Part shown: positions 8,412-16,824 of the stretch, in pieces
How positions within the stretch are numbered: position 1 is the stretch's first letter
How the letters are laid out: every line of letters starts with the position of its first letter
DNA from: Chloroflexota bacterium
Lineage (GTDB): Bacteria; Chloroflexota; Anaerolineae; Anaerolineales; Anaerolineaceae
Direction of reading: 5' to 3'
Assembly: GCA_021372725.1 (NCBI GenBank)
Contig: JAJFTV010000140.1
Span: forward strand, 20,183-84,182
DNA: 64,000 nt
Notes under the pieces: model-generated
What the model was told of the DNA's origin: nothing
Seen by the model: only the letters and a program-made list of their open reading frames with translations
The model's database searches: none
Program-made: the position numbers and the translations under genes

Positions 8412-9995
8412 ATGACTGCCAGGAAATTTGAGTTGACTTACGGAACAATGTATAACCCACCGAATGAGCTGCATGACAGATTTGATGCAGCGCTTACTGA
8501 AGTCCGGTCTCAACTGGGTAAAGAATACAGCATGTGGATCGATGGCAAGGAACGGTTTGCAGATCAAAAGTTTGAAGATCGTTCTCCGATCGATACCGGT
8601 ATGCTGTTGGGGGTCTTTCAGAAGGGTACAGCCCGGGATGCTGTGGATGCTGTGGAAGCAGCACGCAAAGCGTTTTATAGCTGGCGGCGGACGCCCTGGC
8701 AGGAACGGGTTGCGCTGCTTCGTAAGGCAGCCGATTTGCTTGAAGAACGAACTTTTCAGATCAGCGCGGCCATGGCCATGGAAGTTGGCAAGAACCGTAT
8801 GGAATCACTGGGCGACGTTGCTGAATCAACGGCCCTGATCCGTTATGCCTGCGACCGGATGGAAAAGAATGATGGTTTCACTGTTCAAATGGGTAACGAT
8901 CCTGTGGAAGGCTATATTTCCACGAATGTATCGGTATTACGCCCTTATGGTGTATGGCTGGTCATCAGCCCGTTTAACTTCCCGGCTTCTTTAAGTTTCG
9001 GCCCTACCGGATCGGCGCTGGTGGCCGGCAATACCGTTGTACTCAAACCGGCGACTGATACGCCCTGGGTGCCGCGCCTGATAGCTCAATGCCTGATCGA
9101 TGCGGGAATCCCCAAAGGTGTATTCAATTTTGTCACCGGCCCGGGAAGTACTTTGGGGCAGGCGCTGATCGATTCACCGGATGTATCCGGGGTCACCTTT
9201 ACCGGTTCACTGGATGTAGGAATGGGGATTTACCGCAGCTTTGGCAAAGGAAATTATGTACGGCCTGTCATTCTTGAACTGGGTGGCAAGAACCCGTCTG
9301 TGGTCAGCCGGCATGCCAATCTCGATGACGCTGCCCTGGGCATTATGCGTTCGGCATTTGGTTTGCAGGGACAAAAATGTTCTGCCAATTCGCGAATATT
9401 CGTCGAAGAACCTGTCTACGATGAACTGGTGAAGAAGCTGGTCGAAAATACGAATAACCTTGTGATTGGCGATCCTACCCGGCGGGAAGTCAACATGGGC
9501 CCGGTGATCAATAAAGACGCTTATCAGGATTACCAAAAATTCTGTGCGGATCTCAGGCAGCACGGAAATATTCTGACCGGCGGCAAGATACTGACAGACG
9601 GTGCATTGGGGAAAGGTTACTTTGCTGCTCCAACTCTGGTCGACGATCTGCCATTGGATCATCCATTGTGGCAGCAGGAGATGTTCCTGCCCATTTCGAC
9701 CATTGCTCCCATCCACAGCGTGGAAGAAGGCCTGAAACTGGCAAACAACGTACAGTATGGTCTGACAGCAGGTTTTTATGGCAGCCAGGAAGAAGTGGAA
9801 TACTTTTTCGATCATATCGAAGCCGGCACGGTGTACGCCAACCGACCACAGGGCGCTACAACCGGCGCGTGGCCGGGATATCAACCGTTTGGCGGCTGGA
9901 AGGGTTCCGGTGCCAGCGGCAAGAACTCAGGCGGCGTCTATTATTTACAGTTGTACATGCACGAAACCTCCCGGACGCTGGTCAAAAAAGCCTGA
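8412..9995 (+). CDS. Aldehyde dehydrogenase, L-glutamate gamma-semialdehyde (P5C) dehydrogenase-like
   Basis: A 527-residue NAD(P)+-dependent aldehyde dehydrogenase. The catalytic cysteine is C323 in GQKCSANSR and the general base E289 in LELGGKNP; the oxyanion/cofactor motif is SPFNFPASLSFG. The length, the CSANSR context and the C-terminal PFGGWKGSGASGKNSGG are those of the RocA/PruA group, which oxidises glutamate semialdehyde (from proline or ornithine breakdown) to glutamate. No proline dehydrogenase is in the window, so the exact aldehyde remains inferred. AAGGA lies 6-7 nt before the ATG, and a strong hairpin follows the stop. Confidence 0.87.
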   Translation: MTARKFELTYGTMYNPPNELHDRFDAALTEVRSQLGKEYSMWIDGKERFADQKFEDRSPIDTGMLLGVFQKGTARDAVDAVEAARKAFYSWRRTPWQERVALLRKAADLLEERTFQISAAMAMEVGKNRMESLGDVAESTALIRYACDRMEKNDGFTVQMGNDPVEGYISTNVSVLRPYGVWLVISPFNFPASLSFGPTGSALVAGNTVVLKPATDTPWVPRLIAQCLIDAGIPKGVFNFVTGPGSTLGQALIDSPDVSGVTFTGSLDVGMGIYRSFGKGNYVRPVILELGGKNPSVVSRHANLDDAALGIMRSAFGLQGQKCSANSRIFVEEPVYDELVKKLVENTNNLVIGDPTRREVNMGPVINKDAYQDYQKFCADLRQHGNILTGGKILTDGALGKGYFAAPTLVDDLPLDHPLWQQEMFLPISTIAPIHSVEEGLKLANNVQYGLTAGFYGSQEEVEYFFDHIEAGTVYANRPQGATTGAWPGYQPFGGWKGSGASGKNSGGVYYLQLYMHETSRTLVKKA

Positions 9996-10006
9996 CAGTT
10001 TTTATC

Positions 10007-10049
10007 TTTGTGGGATTTTTAGCCGCCTTGCGGCTAAAAATCCCACAAA
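10007..10049. terminator. Bidirectional terminator hairpin between convergent genes
   Basis: A perfect inverted repeat with two 20-base arms (10007-10026 and 10030-10049) and a CTT loop. The outer arm bases are T-rich on the left and A-rich on the right, so a U-tract follows the stem on either strand. It sits between the stop codons of the aldehyde dehydrogenase (+) and the D-aminoacylase-like gene (-), the right place to end both transcripts. Confidence 0.8.
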
Positions 10050-10129
10050 ATGGTTTTCCCCCCTTTACGGCGGGAAGCGGGTCGGGAAGTTAGGTGTCAG
10101 GCCGCGATGCGGCCCAACTCAAAAAATAT

Positions 10130-11749
10130 CTATTTCCGATAACCTGGGCCGCGTACGGCCATGCCGGGCAGAGCGCCGGTATGTTCTCCATTTTTCAGCA
10201 CCTGCGTGCCGTTGACGAACACGTGCACCATGCCGGTCGAATACTGATGCGGGGCGGCAAACGTCGCATGATCCTGCACTTTGGCGGGGTCAAAAACCGC
10301 AATATCGGCAAAGAAACCTGCTTTCAATTGGCCGCGCTCCTTAATCTTGCGCACTTCGGCCGGGAAAGATGTGATCCGCCGCACAGCCTCTTCGAGGGAC
10401 AGCACTTTTTCATCCCGTACATATTTGGCCAGGAAGCGCGAAAAGGTGCCATAAGCGCGTGGATGCACACCGGATTTGAGAAATACCCCCTCGGGAGCCT
10501 GGGATTCGCTGTCCGAGCCGATACAAACCCATGGCTGCTTGAGCTGCTTCACCAGGTTATCCTCCGTCATGGTGAAATAAACGCCGCCGACATTGAAATT
10601 ATCTTCGACAATCAAATCCATGATGGTATAGGCCGGTTCGGTTCCGCGCATGGCCGAAACCTCGGCCAGGGTCTTGCCGATGAGGGGTTTCAACCGCTCG
10701 GATTTGAAACTGCGCAGCAGCACCCCTTGTGCTCCGCCAGCACCCATCAGACTGCTTTCCCATTCATCGGTTTCGGTAGTCATTTCCCTGTACAAACGGG
10801 TGCGTGTCTCGGGATCCTTCAGCCGTTGGATCCAGGCGGCAAAACCGCCATCCTGGATCCAGTCCGGCATGGTGGCACCCAGGCCGGTGGCGGAGGCCGG
10901 GTAGGTATACATATCGGCAGTGATTTGCAGACCCTCTGCCCGGGCTGCGTTGACCCTGGCGATTACTTCTTCCATCTTGGACCAGTTTTTGCGACCGGTG
11001 GCTTTGAGATGATAGATTTCTGCGCCGATCTTTGCCTCCCTGGCGATGGTGATCAGCTCATCCAGGGCGGACAGAACCGAATTGCCCTCGTTGCGGATAT
11101 GCGAGATATAGATACCGCCGTATTCGGCCACCACTTTGGCGAGCTCAATCAGTTCAGCGGTATCGGCGTAACTGCCGGGGGGATAGATCAAGGCTGAGCT
11201 GATGCCGAGGGCACCCTCTTCCATCGTCTGGCGGGCCAGCCGGCGCATATGCTCCATCTCGGCCGGGGTGGCCGGGCGGTCGTTATAGCCGATGGCGTTG
11301 ATACGCAGCGTTGCAGCGCCCAGATATGAACCAATATTGGTAGCGATACCGCGCTTTTCCATATAATCAAAATATTCTCCCAGTGTATTCCACGGGATGT
11401 CATACTTGATGTCGCCCTGCCGTTCGATCCGTTCCTGCTTCATCTTTCCGGTCATCGGCCCTTCCGAGGTGCCTTCGCCGAGAATCTCAAGCGTCACGCC
11501 CTGGCGGATATCGCTCTGTGATTTGCCGTCAACGATCAGCGAGATATTTGCCCAGCTCATCACATTGATGAAGCCGGGGGTGACGGCCAAACCCTTTACA
11601 TCGATCTCCTGTCTGGCGCTGGCCTGGCCCAGATGACCCACCGCGGCGATTTTTTGCCCTACGATGGCTACATCTCCCTCTACCGGCGGCCCGCCTTTGC
11701 CATCATAGAGGATTCCGTTGCGCAGGATCAGGTCGTATTGAGTGGACAT
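10130..11749 (-). CDS. N-acyl-D-amino-acid deacylase family amidohydrolase (variant metal site)
   Basis: A 539-residue amidohydrolase related to D-aminoacylase and D-glutamate deacylase, which hydrolyse N-acyl-D-amino acids. The N-terminal strand (DLILRNGILYDGKGG), the later metal-ligand motifs YISHIRNEG and EIYHLKATG, and the C-terminal IGSDSES (Asp) with RGQLKAGFFADI are typical. However, the first HxH motif, usually PGFIDVHSH, reads PGFINVMSWAN: both His ligands are absent. I recall a side branch of the family with this N-x-x-S-W-A form, so this is probably an inherited variant rather than damage. AAAGGA 8 nt upstream supports the ATG. 54 bp downstream of the phosphatase-like gene on the same strand, probably one operon. 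Confidence 0.83.
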   Translation of the reverse strand: MSTQYDLILRNGILYDGKGGPPVEGDVAIVGQKIAAVGHLGQASARQEIDVKGLAVTPGFINVMSWANISLIVDGKSQSDIRQGVTLEILGEGTSEGPMTGKMKQERIERQGDIKYDIPWNTLGEYFDYMEKRGIATNIGSYLGAATLRINAIGYNDRPATPAEMEHMRRLARQTMEEGALGISSALIYPPGSYADTAELIELAKVVAEYGGIYISHIRNEGNSVLSALDELITIAREAKIGAEIYHLKATGRKNWSKMEEVIARVNAARAEGLQITADMYTYPASATGLGATMPDWIQDGGFAAWIQRLKDPETRTRLYREMTTETDEWESSLMGAGGAQGVLLRSFKSERLKPLIGKTLAEVSAMRGTEPAYTIMDLIVEDNFNVGGVYFTMTEDNLVKQLKQPWVCIGSDSESQAPEGVFLKSGVHPRAYGTFSRFLAKYVRDEKVLSLEEAVRRITSFPAEVRKIKERGQLKAGFFADIAVFDPAKVQDHATFAAPHQYSTGMVHVFVNGTQVLKNGEHTGALPGMAVRGPGYRK

Positions 11750-11803
11750 ATTCTTTTCCTTTCGGTGTTGGTGTGTTGTTTTCAGTTTTACCGGTCTGAC
11801 AGA

Positions 11804-12580
11804 CTATTTTTCTCCGATCAATTCAAGCACTTCGGGCAGGAGCTGCAAACTGGTGGCGATGGCTTCACCGCCGTAGATGGTGGCGTTGCCCTTCCAGTCG
11901 CCAAAGTACCCGCCGGCTTCGGCGAAGATGGGCGGAAATGGGCCGTTGTCCCACACTTTCATGGCGGGATCCATTGCCAGCTCGGCTCGTCCGGTGGCCA
12001 CCAGCAAGTATCCATAGGCGTCCCCCCAGCCGCGGCGGGACTTGCAGGCCCCCGAGATGCGCTCCCAGGCCGGGCCATGACCATATTCATGGCAGGCAGC
12101 GGAATCATTGCAAATCACCAACCCATCGGACAGAGTCTGAACGGGTGAGACATGGGTGTGCAGATTGTTCCAGAAACAGCCCAACCCGCTGGCTGCACTG
12201 ATGGTTTCATGAATGGCCGGGAAGTGTGCCGTTCCAACCTCCACCTTGCCGTTGATTTCCAGGCCGATCAGGACGGCATAGATGGGCACTCCGTGAACGA
12301 AGGAATACGTCCCGTCAATGGGGTCGATGATCCAGCGGTAGGGGCTGTGCGGCTTATCCACCACGCCGTATTCCTCGCCCAGGATGGCATGCTCCGGGAA
12401 GTAGCGTTCGATACGTGCACGGATCAACTGCTCTGCTCCGCGGTCGGCGGCGGTCACTACCGATCCATCTGCTTTGGTGTCGATGGCCAGGTTGGACTGG
12501 AAATATCCAAGGGTCAGCCGGCCGGCCAGAAAGGCGGTTTCGTTGATAAAGTCAAGATAAGTTTGAAGGGGTTCGCTCAT
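11804..12580 (-). CDS. Inositol monophosphatase family phosphatase
   Basis: A 258-residue Mg2+-dependent phosphatase of the IMPase/FBPase-like fold. The metal-site motifs are complete: GEEYG (68-72), the double-Asp motif IDPIDGTYSF (85-94) and the late Asp in WDNGPFPPIFAEAGG. The family includes inositol monophosphatase, histidinol phosphatase (HisN type) and nucleotide phosphatases; the WDNGPF form resembles the HisN-like group more than classical WD(x)AAG, but the substrate cannot be settled. AAGGA lies 8-9 nt before the ATG. It is upstream of the D-aminoacylase-like gene on the same strand. Confidence 0.85.
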   Translation of the reverse strand: MSEPLQTYLDFINETAFLAGRLTLGYFQSNLAIDTKADGSVVTAADRGAEQLIRARIERYFPEHAILGEEYGVVDKPHSPYRWIIDPIDGTYSFVHGVPIYAVLIGLEINGKVEVGTAHFPAIHETISAASGLGCFWNNLHTHVSPVQTLSDGLVICNDSAACHEYGHGPAWERISGACKSRRGWGDAYGYLLVATGRAELAMDPAMKVWDNGPFPPIFAEAGGYFGDWKGNATIYGGEAIATSLQLLPEVLELIGEK

Positions 12581-12815
12581 GGAGAATATCCTTGGCTGGG
12601 GATGCGTACGAGAAATTATTATAATTCATCGCGCCGGAGGGCTTTGTATCGGATTTCATCAACCTCCTTTGAGCGGAAGAGCATTGCACCGGCTACCCTC
12701 TTGATCAGCAACCCGGACATTACCTGATATCCAGCTCACCGGTCTTTTTGTGGCGATGCTGTAGCCCCTTCGTAATTGCCTGGTTTTACTTGCTGCTAAA
12801 ATGAATAAACATACC

Positions 12816-13055
12816 TTAACCTGAGCAATCCTTTTGCGCACAATTCCTCTGCGTGTAGAATGGACAGCCATCCTGGCAGGCTTTGGCGCTGCACAGCAAA
12901 TCATCCTGCTGCAAGCGTTGGATGCGTCCCTTGCGTACCCAGTGCTCCACCATGCCTTCCAGCACTGATGGATCGATGCCCAGCTTGCGGCTCAGCACAT
13001 CCATGCGGATTGCCCCGTGACTGTTTTCAATCTCTTTCAGTACTTGCATCAACAT
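12816..13055 (-). CDS. feoC: FeoC-like transcriptional regulator
   Basis: A 79-residue winged-helix protein, last gene of the ferrous-iron uptake operon. The N-terminal half (MQVLKEIENSHGAIRMDVLSRKLG, core AIRMDVLSRKLGIDPSVLEG) is a winged helix-turn-helix; the tail has a cysteine cluster CSAKACQDGCPFY...CAQKDC, which in FeoC proteins binds an iron-sulfur cluster or stabilises FeoB. The ATG at 13055 is chosen because it follows the FeoB stop directly (4 bp away); an in-frame start at 13097 would overlap feoB without need. Its role is probably to tune FeoB stability or expression to iron or oxygen. Confidence 0.8.
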   Translation of the reverse strand: MLMQVLKEIENSHGAIRMDVLSRKLGIDPSVLEGMVEHWVRKGRIQRLQQDDLLCSAKACQDGCPFYTQRNCAQKDCSG

Positions 13056-13059
13056 AGTA

Positions 13060-14796
13060 TCATCCCAATCCCAGCAGCATGCCGCCCTGAAAGACAATCA
13101 CCGCCAACAGCCAGGCTGCCGCAAGCTGCCCAAAGGCACTCAGCAGCATCCAGCGGGTGCCCAGTTCCTTGCGCAGGGCGGCCAGCGTAGCTATACAGGG
13201 CGTATAGATAAGAATAAAAACCATGAAAGCAAAGGCGGCCAGGCCGGCGTGCCCGCCGCTGGTCTGCTCAAAGCCGGCCCGTACTGCGGGTGCCAGGGCG
13301 GTCTCCGTGGCCGTCTTATCGCTGCCTGTCAGATCAATGCCGATCAGTCTGGGTATCGACAGGACCATTTCCCACAGCGCCTTTACAAAACCAGTCAGGA
13401 TGCTGCTCACATCTTCCACAAAGCTGGTTTGGGCAGTATCCTGAACGGGGGTATCCATCCCGTATACCTGCGTCAGGCTGGTGACGATCACTTCCTTGGC
13501 CGCAATGCCGGAAATCAGGGCACCACTGGTCTGCCAGGATCCAAAGCCGGCCGGCGACAGCAGCGGAGCCAGCTTGCCGGATATGGCGGCATACGCGCTG
13601 GATTGCAGGTCAACATTGGCGAACCTGCCTTCTCCCCCTACCGGTATGGCCAGCAGCAGCCAGATGACCAGGCTCATCGATAAAATCAGGCTGCCGGCTT
13701 TTTTGATGAACGAGGAGGTGTGCTCCCACATGTGGATCCAGATGGCCTTCAGCGTGGGGATGCGGTAGGGCGGCAGCTCCAGCACAAACGGTGACTCCGC
13801 ACGGCGGCGGAAAAGAGTGTTTTTCAGCAGCAGTCCGGCGGTGATGGCCATGACGATGCCGATCAGATACATCCAGAATACCATCAGGCCCGCCTTTTCG
13901 GGGAAGAAGATGCCGGCTATCAAGACGTAAACCGGCAGGCGCGCCCCACAGCTCATGAATGGAACCATCATGGCGGTCAGAATGCGATCTTTTTCATTTT
14001 CCAGAGTGCGTGTGGCAAATATCCCGGGCACACTGCAACCAAATCCCACAATCAATGGCAGAAAGCTCTTTCCGTGCAGCCCCAGCACATGCATAAAGCG
14101 ATCCATCACAAAGGCCGCTCGGGCCATGTAACCGGAATCTTCCAGAATGGCCAGCGCACCGTACAGTGCCATCAACACCGGCACAAAGGCCAGCAGCCCA
14201 CCTAATCCGGCCACCACCCCGTCGAGCAACAGGGATTCAACCCAGTTGCCGTTCAAACCAAGCAGCATGACCAATGACGATACCCAATGTGTGACAGGGC
14301 CCTCCAGCACCGCGTTGACCCAATCCAGCAACGGGGCCGACAGATCGGTGGTGATCTTGAACATCCCCCACATTAATAACAGAAAAATGGGGATGCCCAG
14401 GATGCGATTGGTAACGACGTCATCGATGCGGTCCGTGAGTGTACGCCGTTGGCTGTTTTCAACCTGCATTGTTTCCCTGACCAGACCGTTGATCCAGCCG
14501 TAACGACGGTCAGCGATGAGTGTATCTACATCTTCACCAAAAATGGATACCAGGTGGTGTATGTTTTTTTGCACGTCGGAAATCAATTGAGCGCCATCCG
14601 GCTGGAGTGCAATTTGGGCGGCGATCTGCTTGTCGTTCTCAAGCAGCTTGAGGGCTAACCAGCGCGATGGGTAAGCCTCGTTCAATGCGGGATATTTTTC
14701 GATCAGGGTCTGAACCTGCACGATTTCCTGTTCGATCTCACGGCCGTAATCGATTTGAAAGCTCAGGCGGCGGGTATAAGCCAGGTCATGCTGCAT
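13060..14796 (-). CDS. feoB: Ferrous iron transporter B, membrane half (split FeoB)
   Basis: The 578-residue permease half of FeoB. It starts with the cytoplasmic helical (GDI-like) region (residues 1-105), followed by two GATE/nucleoside-recognition membrane halves with the signatures LLLMWGMFKITTDLS, GGLLAFVPVLMALYGALAIL, FGCSVPGIFATRTL and MSCGARLPVYVLIAG. There is no G domain: that is encoded by the preceding gene. The ATG has its own Shine-Dalgarno sequence (GAGGT, 5 nt away), produced by the second copy of a 19-bp tandem repeat at the junction, and lies 8 bp after the stop of the G-domain gene. It moves Fe2+ across the cytoplasmic membrane. Confidence 0.92.
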   Translation of the reverse strand: MQHDLAYTRRLSFQIDYGREIEQEIVQVQTLIEKYPALNEAYPSRWLALKLLENDKQIAAQIALQPDGAQLISDVQKNIHHLVSIFGEDVDTLIADRRYGWINGLVRETMQVENSQRRTLTDRIDDVVTNRILGIPIFLLLMWGMFKITTDLSAPLLDWVNAVLEGPVTHWVSSLVMLLGLNGNWVESLLLDGVVAGLGGLLAFVPVLMALYGALAILEDSGYMARAAFVMDRFMHVLGLHGKSFLPLIVGFGCSVPGIFATRTLENEKDRILTAMMVPFMSCGARLPVYVLIAGIFFPEKAGLMVFWMYLIGIVMAITAGLLLKNTLFRRRAESPFVLELPPYRIPTLKAIWIHMWEHTSSFIKKAGSLILSMSLVIWLLLAIPVGGEGRFANVDLQSSAYAAISGKLAPLLSPAGFGSWQTSGALISGIAAKEVIVTSLTQVYGMDTPVQDTAQTSFVEDVSSILTGFVKALWEMVLSIPRLIGIDLTGSDKTATETALAPAVRAGFEQTSGGHAGLAAFAFMVFILIYTPCIATLAALRKELGTRWMLLSAFGQLAAAWLLAVIVFQGGMLLGLG

Positions 14797-14824
14797 GATT
14801 TACCTCATGCTGCATGATTTGCCT
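14787..14824. repeat. 19-bp tandem duplication at the feoB split point
   Basis: Two adjacent 19-base units (14787-14805 and 14806-14824) that differ at one base. On the coding (minus) strand the first unit encodes the C terminus of the G-domain protein; the second unit holds its stop codon and, through the C-to-T difference, a GAGGT ribosome site for the membrane half. Confidence 0.9.
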
Positions 14825-15344
14825 CATGTTCGGGGATTCTTCTGGCCCGCAGTATGGCCTCCACCAGTTGCGGAATGCCTTTTCCGCTGCTGGCCACAGT
14901 GCGCACAACCGGTGATTTGAATGCCTGCGACAGGCGTTGATCATCGATTTGGATGCCGCGCGATTCGGCCAGATCGGCCATGTTCAAGGCGATCACCACC
15001 GGAACCTCAAGCTCCAGCAGTTGAATGGTCATATACAGATTGCGCTCCAGGTTGGCGGCATCTACCACCGAGACGATGACGTCCGGATGTTCCTGCAGGA
15101 TGTAATCACGGGTGATGATCTCTTCCAGCGAGTAAGCCGTCAGGCTGTATGCACCTGGCAGATCAACAATTTCCAGGGTAACGGACCCCGCCTGGTACAG
15201 ACCTTCCTTTTTTTCGACGGTTTTTCCCGGCCAGTTTCCTACATGCTGGTGAGCGCCGGTCAGGGCGTTGAAGATGGTCGATTTTCCACAGTTGGGGTTG
15301 CCGGCCAATGCCACGCGAATGGGGCGGTTTTCTTCCATGTTCAA
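14805..15344 (-). CDS. feoB: FeoB small GTPase domain protein (split FeoB)
   Basis: A 179-residue stand-alone G domain of FeoB. All G motifs are present: G1 GNPNCGKS (15-22), G3 DLPG (61-64), G4 NMAD (121-124) and the SSGKG G5-like loop. GTP hydrolysis here gates Fe2+ transport by the membrane half, which is the next gene. Normally both are one protein of about 700 residues. The start is TTG at 15344, with GAGGTG 6 nt upstream, overlapping the feoA stop by 4 bp; an ATG at 15338 is an alternative. The ORF ends just after the G domain, before the helical region, so the cut is at a domain border. Confidence 0.9.
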   Translation of the reverse strand: MNMEENRPIRVALAGNPNCGKSTIFNALTGAHQHVGNWPGKTVEKKEGLYQAGSVTLEIVDLPGAYSLTAYSLEEIITRDYILQEHPDVIVSVVDAANLERNLYMTIQLLELEVPVVIALNMADLAESRGIQIDDQRLSQAFKSPVVRTVASSGKGIPQLVEAILRARRIPEHEANHAA

Positions 15345-15811
15345 ATTGACACCTCAACGGGCAGGATTTCAACAAGCATCTTGCAGGCTAAACCTCGCCC
15401 AATTTCGATCTGTTTTTCATTGCTTTTAACCAGGATTTTGCCTGAGGGTTCGTTTCTCAGGATTTCAAGTGTATCACCTGGTTGCAGACCCATTTCCATC
15501 AATTTTCTGGAAGCCTGTCTTCCAGCGCTAAATGAGATAATACGGACAAGGTCACCTTTTTGTGCCTTATCCAGTACGATTGTGTTAACTTCCACCAGGA
15601 TATTTTTTGCTTCATGGCCCCGCAGCGAAAGATGATAACCTTTGACACAGTATTCAATGGGATCCCCCATGGGCGCTACGCGTACCACCTCGATATCAGC
15701 GCCGGGTACCAGCCCCATATCCATCATCCGCTGGCGCAGGGCGCCAAAACCGCGCACCTGTTTGATGAGGCCGTTCTGGCGAGGAATCAGTTCGTCCAAT
15801 CGTTTGATCAT
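15341..15811 (-). CDS. feoA: FeoA-type protein with two FeoA/SH3-like domains
   Basis: A 156-residue cytoplasmic protein made of two FeoA domains in tandem: the first about residues 8-80 ([22 protein letters not shown]), the second about 88-155 ([22 protein letters not shown]), here cited by their cores [10 protein letters not shown] and [10 protein letters not shown]. FeoA binds or stimulates FeoB. The start is set at ATG 15811, with AAGGA 7 nt upstream; a longer frame to 15910 adds residues unlike FeoA and runs into the palindromic regulatory region. First gene of the operon; its stop overlaps the start of the G-domain gene. Confidence 0.88.
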   Translation of the reverse strand: MIKRLDELIPRQNGLIKQVRGFGALRQRMMDMGLVPGADIEVVRVAPMGDPIEYCVKGYHLSLRGHEAKNILVEVNTIVLDKAQKGDLVRIISFSAGRQASRKLMEMGLQPGDTLEILRNEPSGKILVKSNEKQIEIGRGLACKMLVEILPVEVSI

Positions 15812-15910
15812 CACTTTATCCTTGTTGTTCAATGCTTCCCTGTCGGCCGCTTGACTCGAAGCCTGGCAAGGGTAAAATAAGAGTACATATATAATAAAAA
15901 TTACGTTCAT

Positions 15911-15949
15911 TGCTAATGAATATTATTAGCATATACTAATATGAGTATA
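15911..15949. promoter_or_regulatory. Candidate metal-responsive operator between feoA and the DtxR-like gene
   Basis: An AT-rich spacer with overlapping inverted repeats: TGCTAAT-N7-ATTAGCA (15911-15931) and TATACT-N6-AGTATA (15932-15949), with a further TTAG-N6-CTAA between them. Palindromes of this length and TTAG/CTAA content are what DtxR, IdeR and MntR dimers bind. The position, shared by the divergent feo operon and a DtxR-family gene, fits a self-controlling Fe2+ or Mn2+ switch. Inferred only; no promoter hexamers could be fixed with confidence. Confidence 0.6.
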
Positions 15950-16012
15950 CTATAATTTATCCGTTCGTCAAGCATACGCGCACAAATTGCACGGAGAGAA
16001 GAGGAATATTTA

Positions 16013-16705
16013 GTGACAACACACGATGAAATTCAGTCGCAGTCGCCTTCTCCAACCATCGAGGATTATCTCTGGCTGATCTTTACCCTGGAACGGGATG
16101 GGGAAGAGGTGATCGGTGCACGGCTGGCTGAACTGCTGGAAGTTTCACCGCCTACCGTAACCGTCACTCTGAAAAGGATGGTGCGGGATGGGTGGGTGGA
16201 AATGGATCCAAACAAGCATATCCAGCTTACCCGCGAAGGCACTGAGGCAGCCAAAACAGTGCTCAGGCGACACATGTTGGTGGAATGGCTGCTGGTTGAA
16301 ATGCTTGCTGTTCCCTGGTCGCGGCTGCATCATGAAGCGCACCAACTGGAGCATTACATTTCCGATGATGTGGAAGAGCGGCTCACAAAACAGTTGGGGG
16401 AGCGCAGCGTGTGCCCGCACGGGAATCCCATACCGGGTAATGAAGATTTTGTGAAATCCTGGGGCACACTGCTGGATGCCCCGCTGGACACTCCGCTGAT
16501 CATCCGGCGTATCCATGAGCATGCCGAAAGCCGCATGAGCCTGATGTCATTTCTGGAAGAATATCACATCCTGCCCGGCAGCCAGGCGATGATCCGCGAG
16601 AAACTCCCCTTCAACGACACGCTGTCGCTTGAGGTGAATGATCAAACGGTTGTGTTGGGATACCGCAATGCCAGGCAGATTTATGTGGAGGTTGCCGGGG
16701 GATAA
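16013..16705 (+). CDS. DtxR/MntR-family metal-dependent transcriptional regulator
   Basis: A 230-residue repressor. The N-terminal winged helix (residues 12-75, IEDYLWLIFTLERDG then VIGARLAELLEVSPPTVT, and the recognition helix TVTLKRMVRDGWVEM) is followed by the dimerisation/metal domain (about 80-150, with the ligands in HHEAHQLEHYISDDVEERL) and a C-terminal FeoA/SH3-like domain (about 155-230). With Fe2+ or Mn2+ bound it would repress the divergent feo operon through the palindromes in the spacer. The start is GTG with AGAGGA about 10 nt upstream. Which metal it reads cannot be decided here. Confidence 0.92.
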   Translation: MTTHDEIQSQSPSPTIEDYLWLIFTLERDGEEVIGARLAELLEVSPPTVTVTLKRMVRDGWVEMDPNKHIQLTREGTEAAKTVLRRHMLVEWLLVEMLAVPWSRLHHEAHQLEHYISDDVEERLTKQLGERSVCPHGNPIPGNEDFVKSWGTLLDAPLDTPLIIRRIHEHAESRMSLMSFLEEYHILPGSQAMIREKLPFNDTLSLEVNDQTVVLGYRNARQIYVEVAGG

Positions 16706-16710
16706 CGTTC

Positions 16711-16739
16711 AATTTCCCGCCAATTTAGAGGCGGGGAAA
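16711..16739. terminator. Probable terminator after the DtxR-like gene
   Basis: Hairpin TTTCCCGCC / GGCGGGGAAA (one bulged G) with an 8-base loop, beginning 6 bp after the stop codon of the regulator gene. A second short hairpin, AGGATGAG / CTCATCCT, lies at about 16812-16831 and overlaps the stop of the convergent gene, and could end that transcript. Confidence 0.55.
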
Positions 16740-16824
16740 AAGGGGTGGGGTGACACAAAATGATTCTACGCCGTATCTTTTCAACATCCCAAATTTTGGG
16801 ACGGAAACAGAGGATGAGGTGCTC

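Noticed and set aside
10094..11197. Long open frame (367 codons) opposite the D-aminoacylase-like gene
   Set aside because: It mirrors the strong codon bias of the real gene, shows Gly/His-rich random composition and no motif; the opposite strand carries clear amidohydrolase motifs.
13060..15344. Programmed frameshift to make full-length FeoB
   Set aside because: The G-domain frame ends with its own stop, the membrane frame has its own ATG and GAGGT site, and no slippery heptamer lies in the overlap. Two separate proteins are simpler.
14937..15635. 232-codon frame opposite the FeoB G-domain and FeoA genes
   Set aside because: Spans two convergent real genes in antisense, with no domain features.
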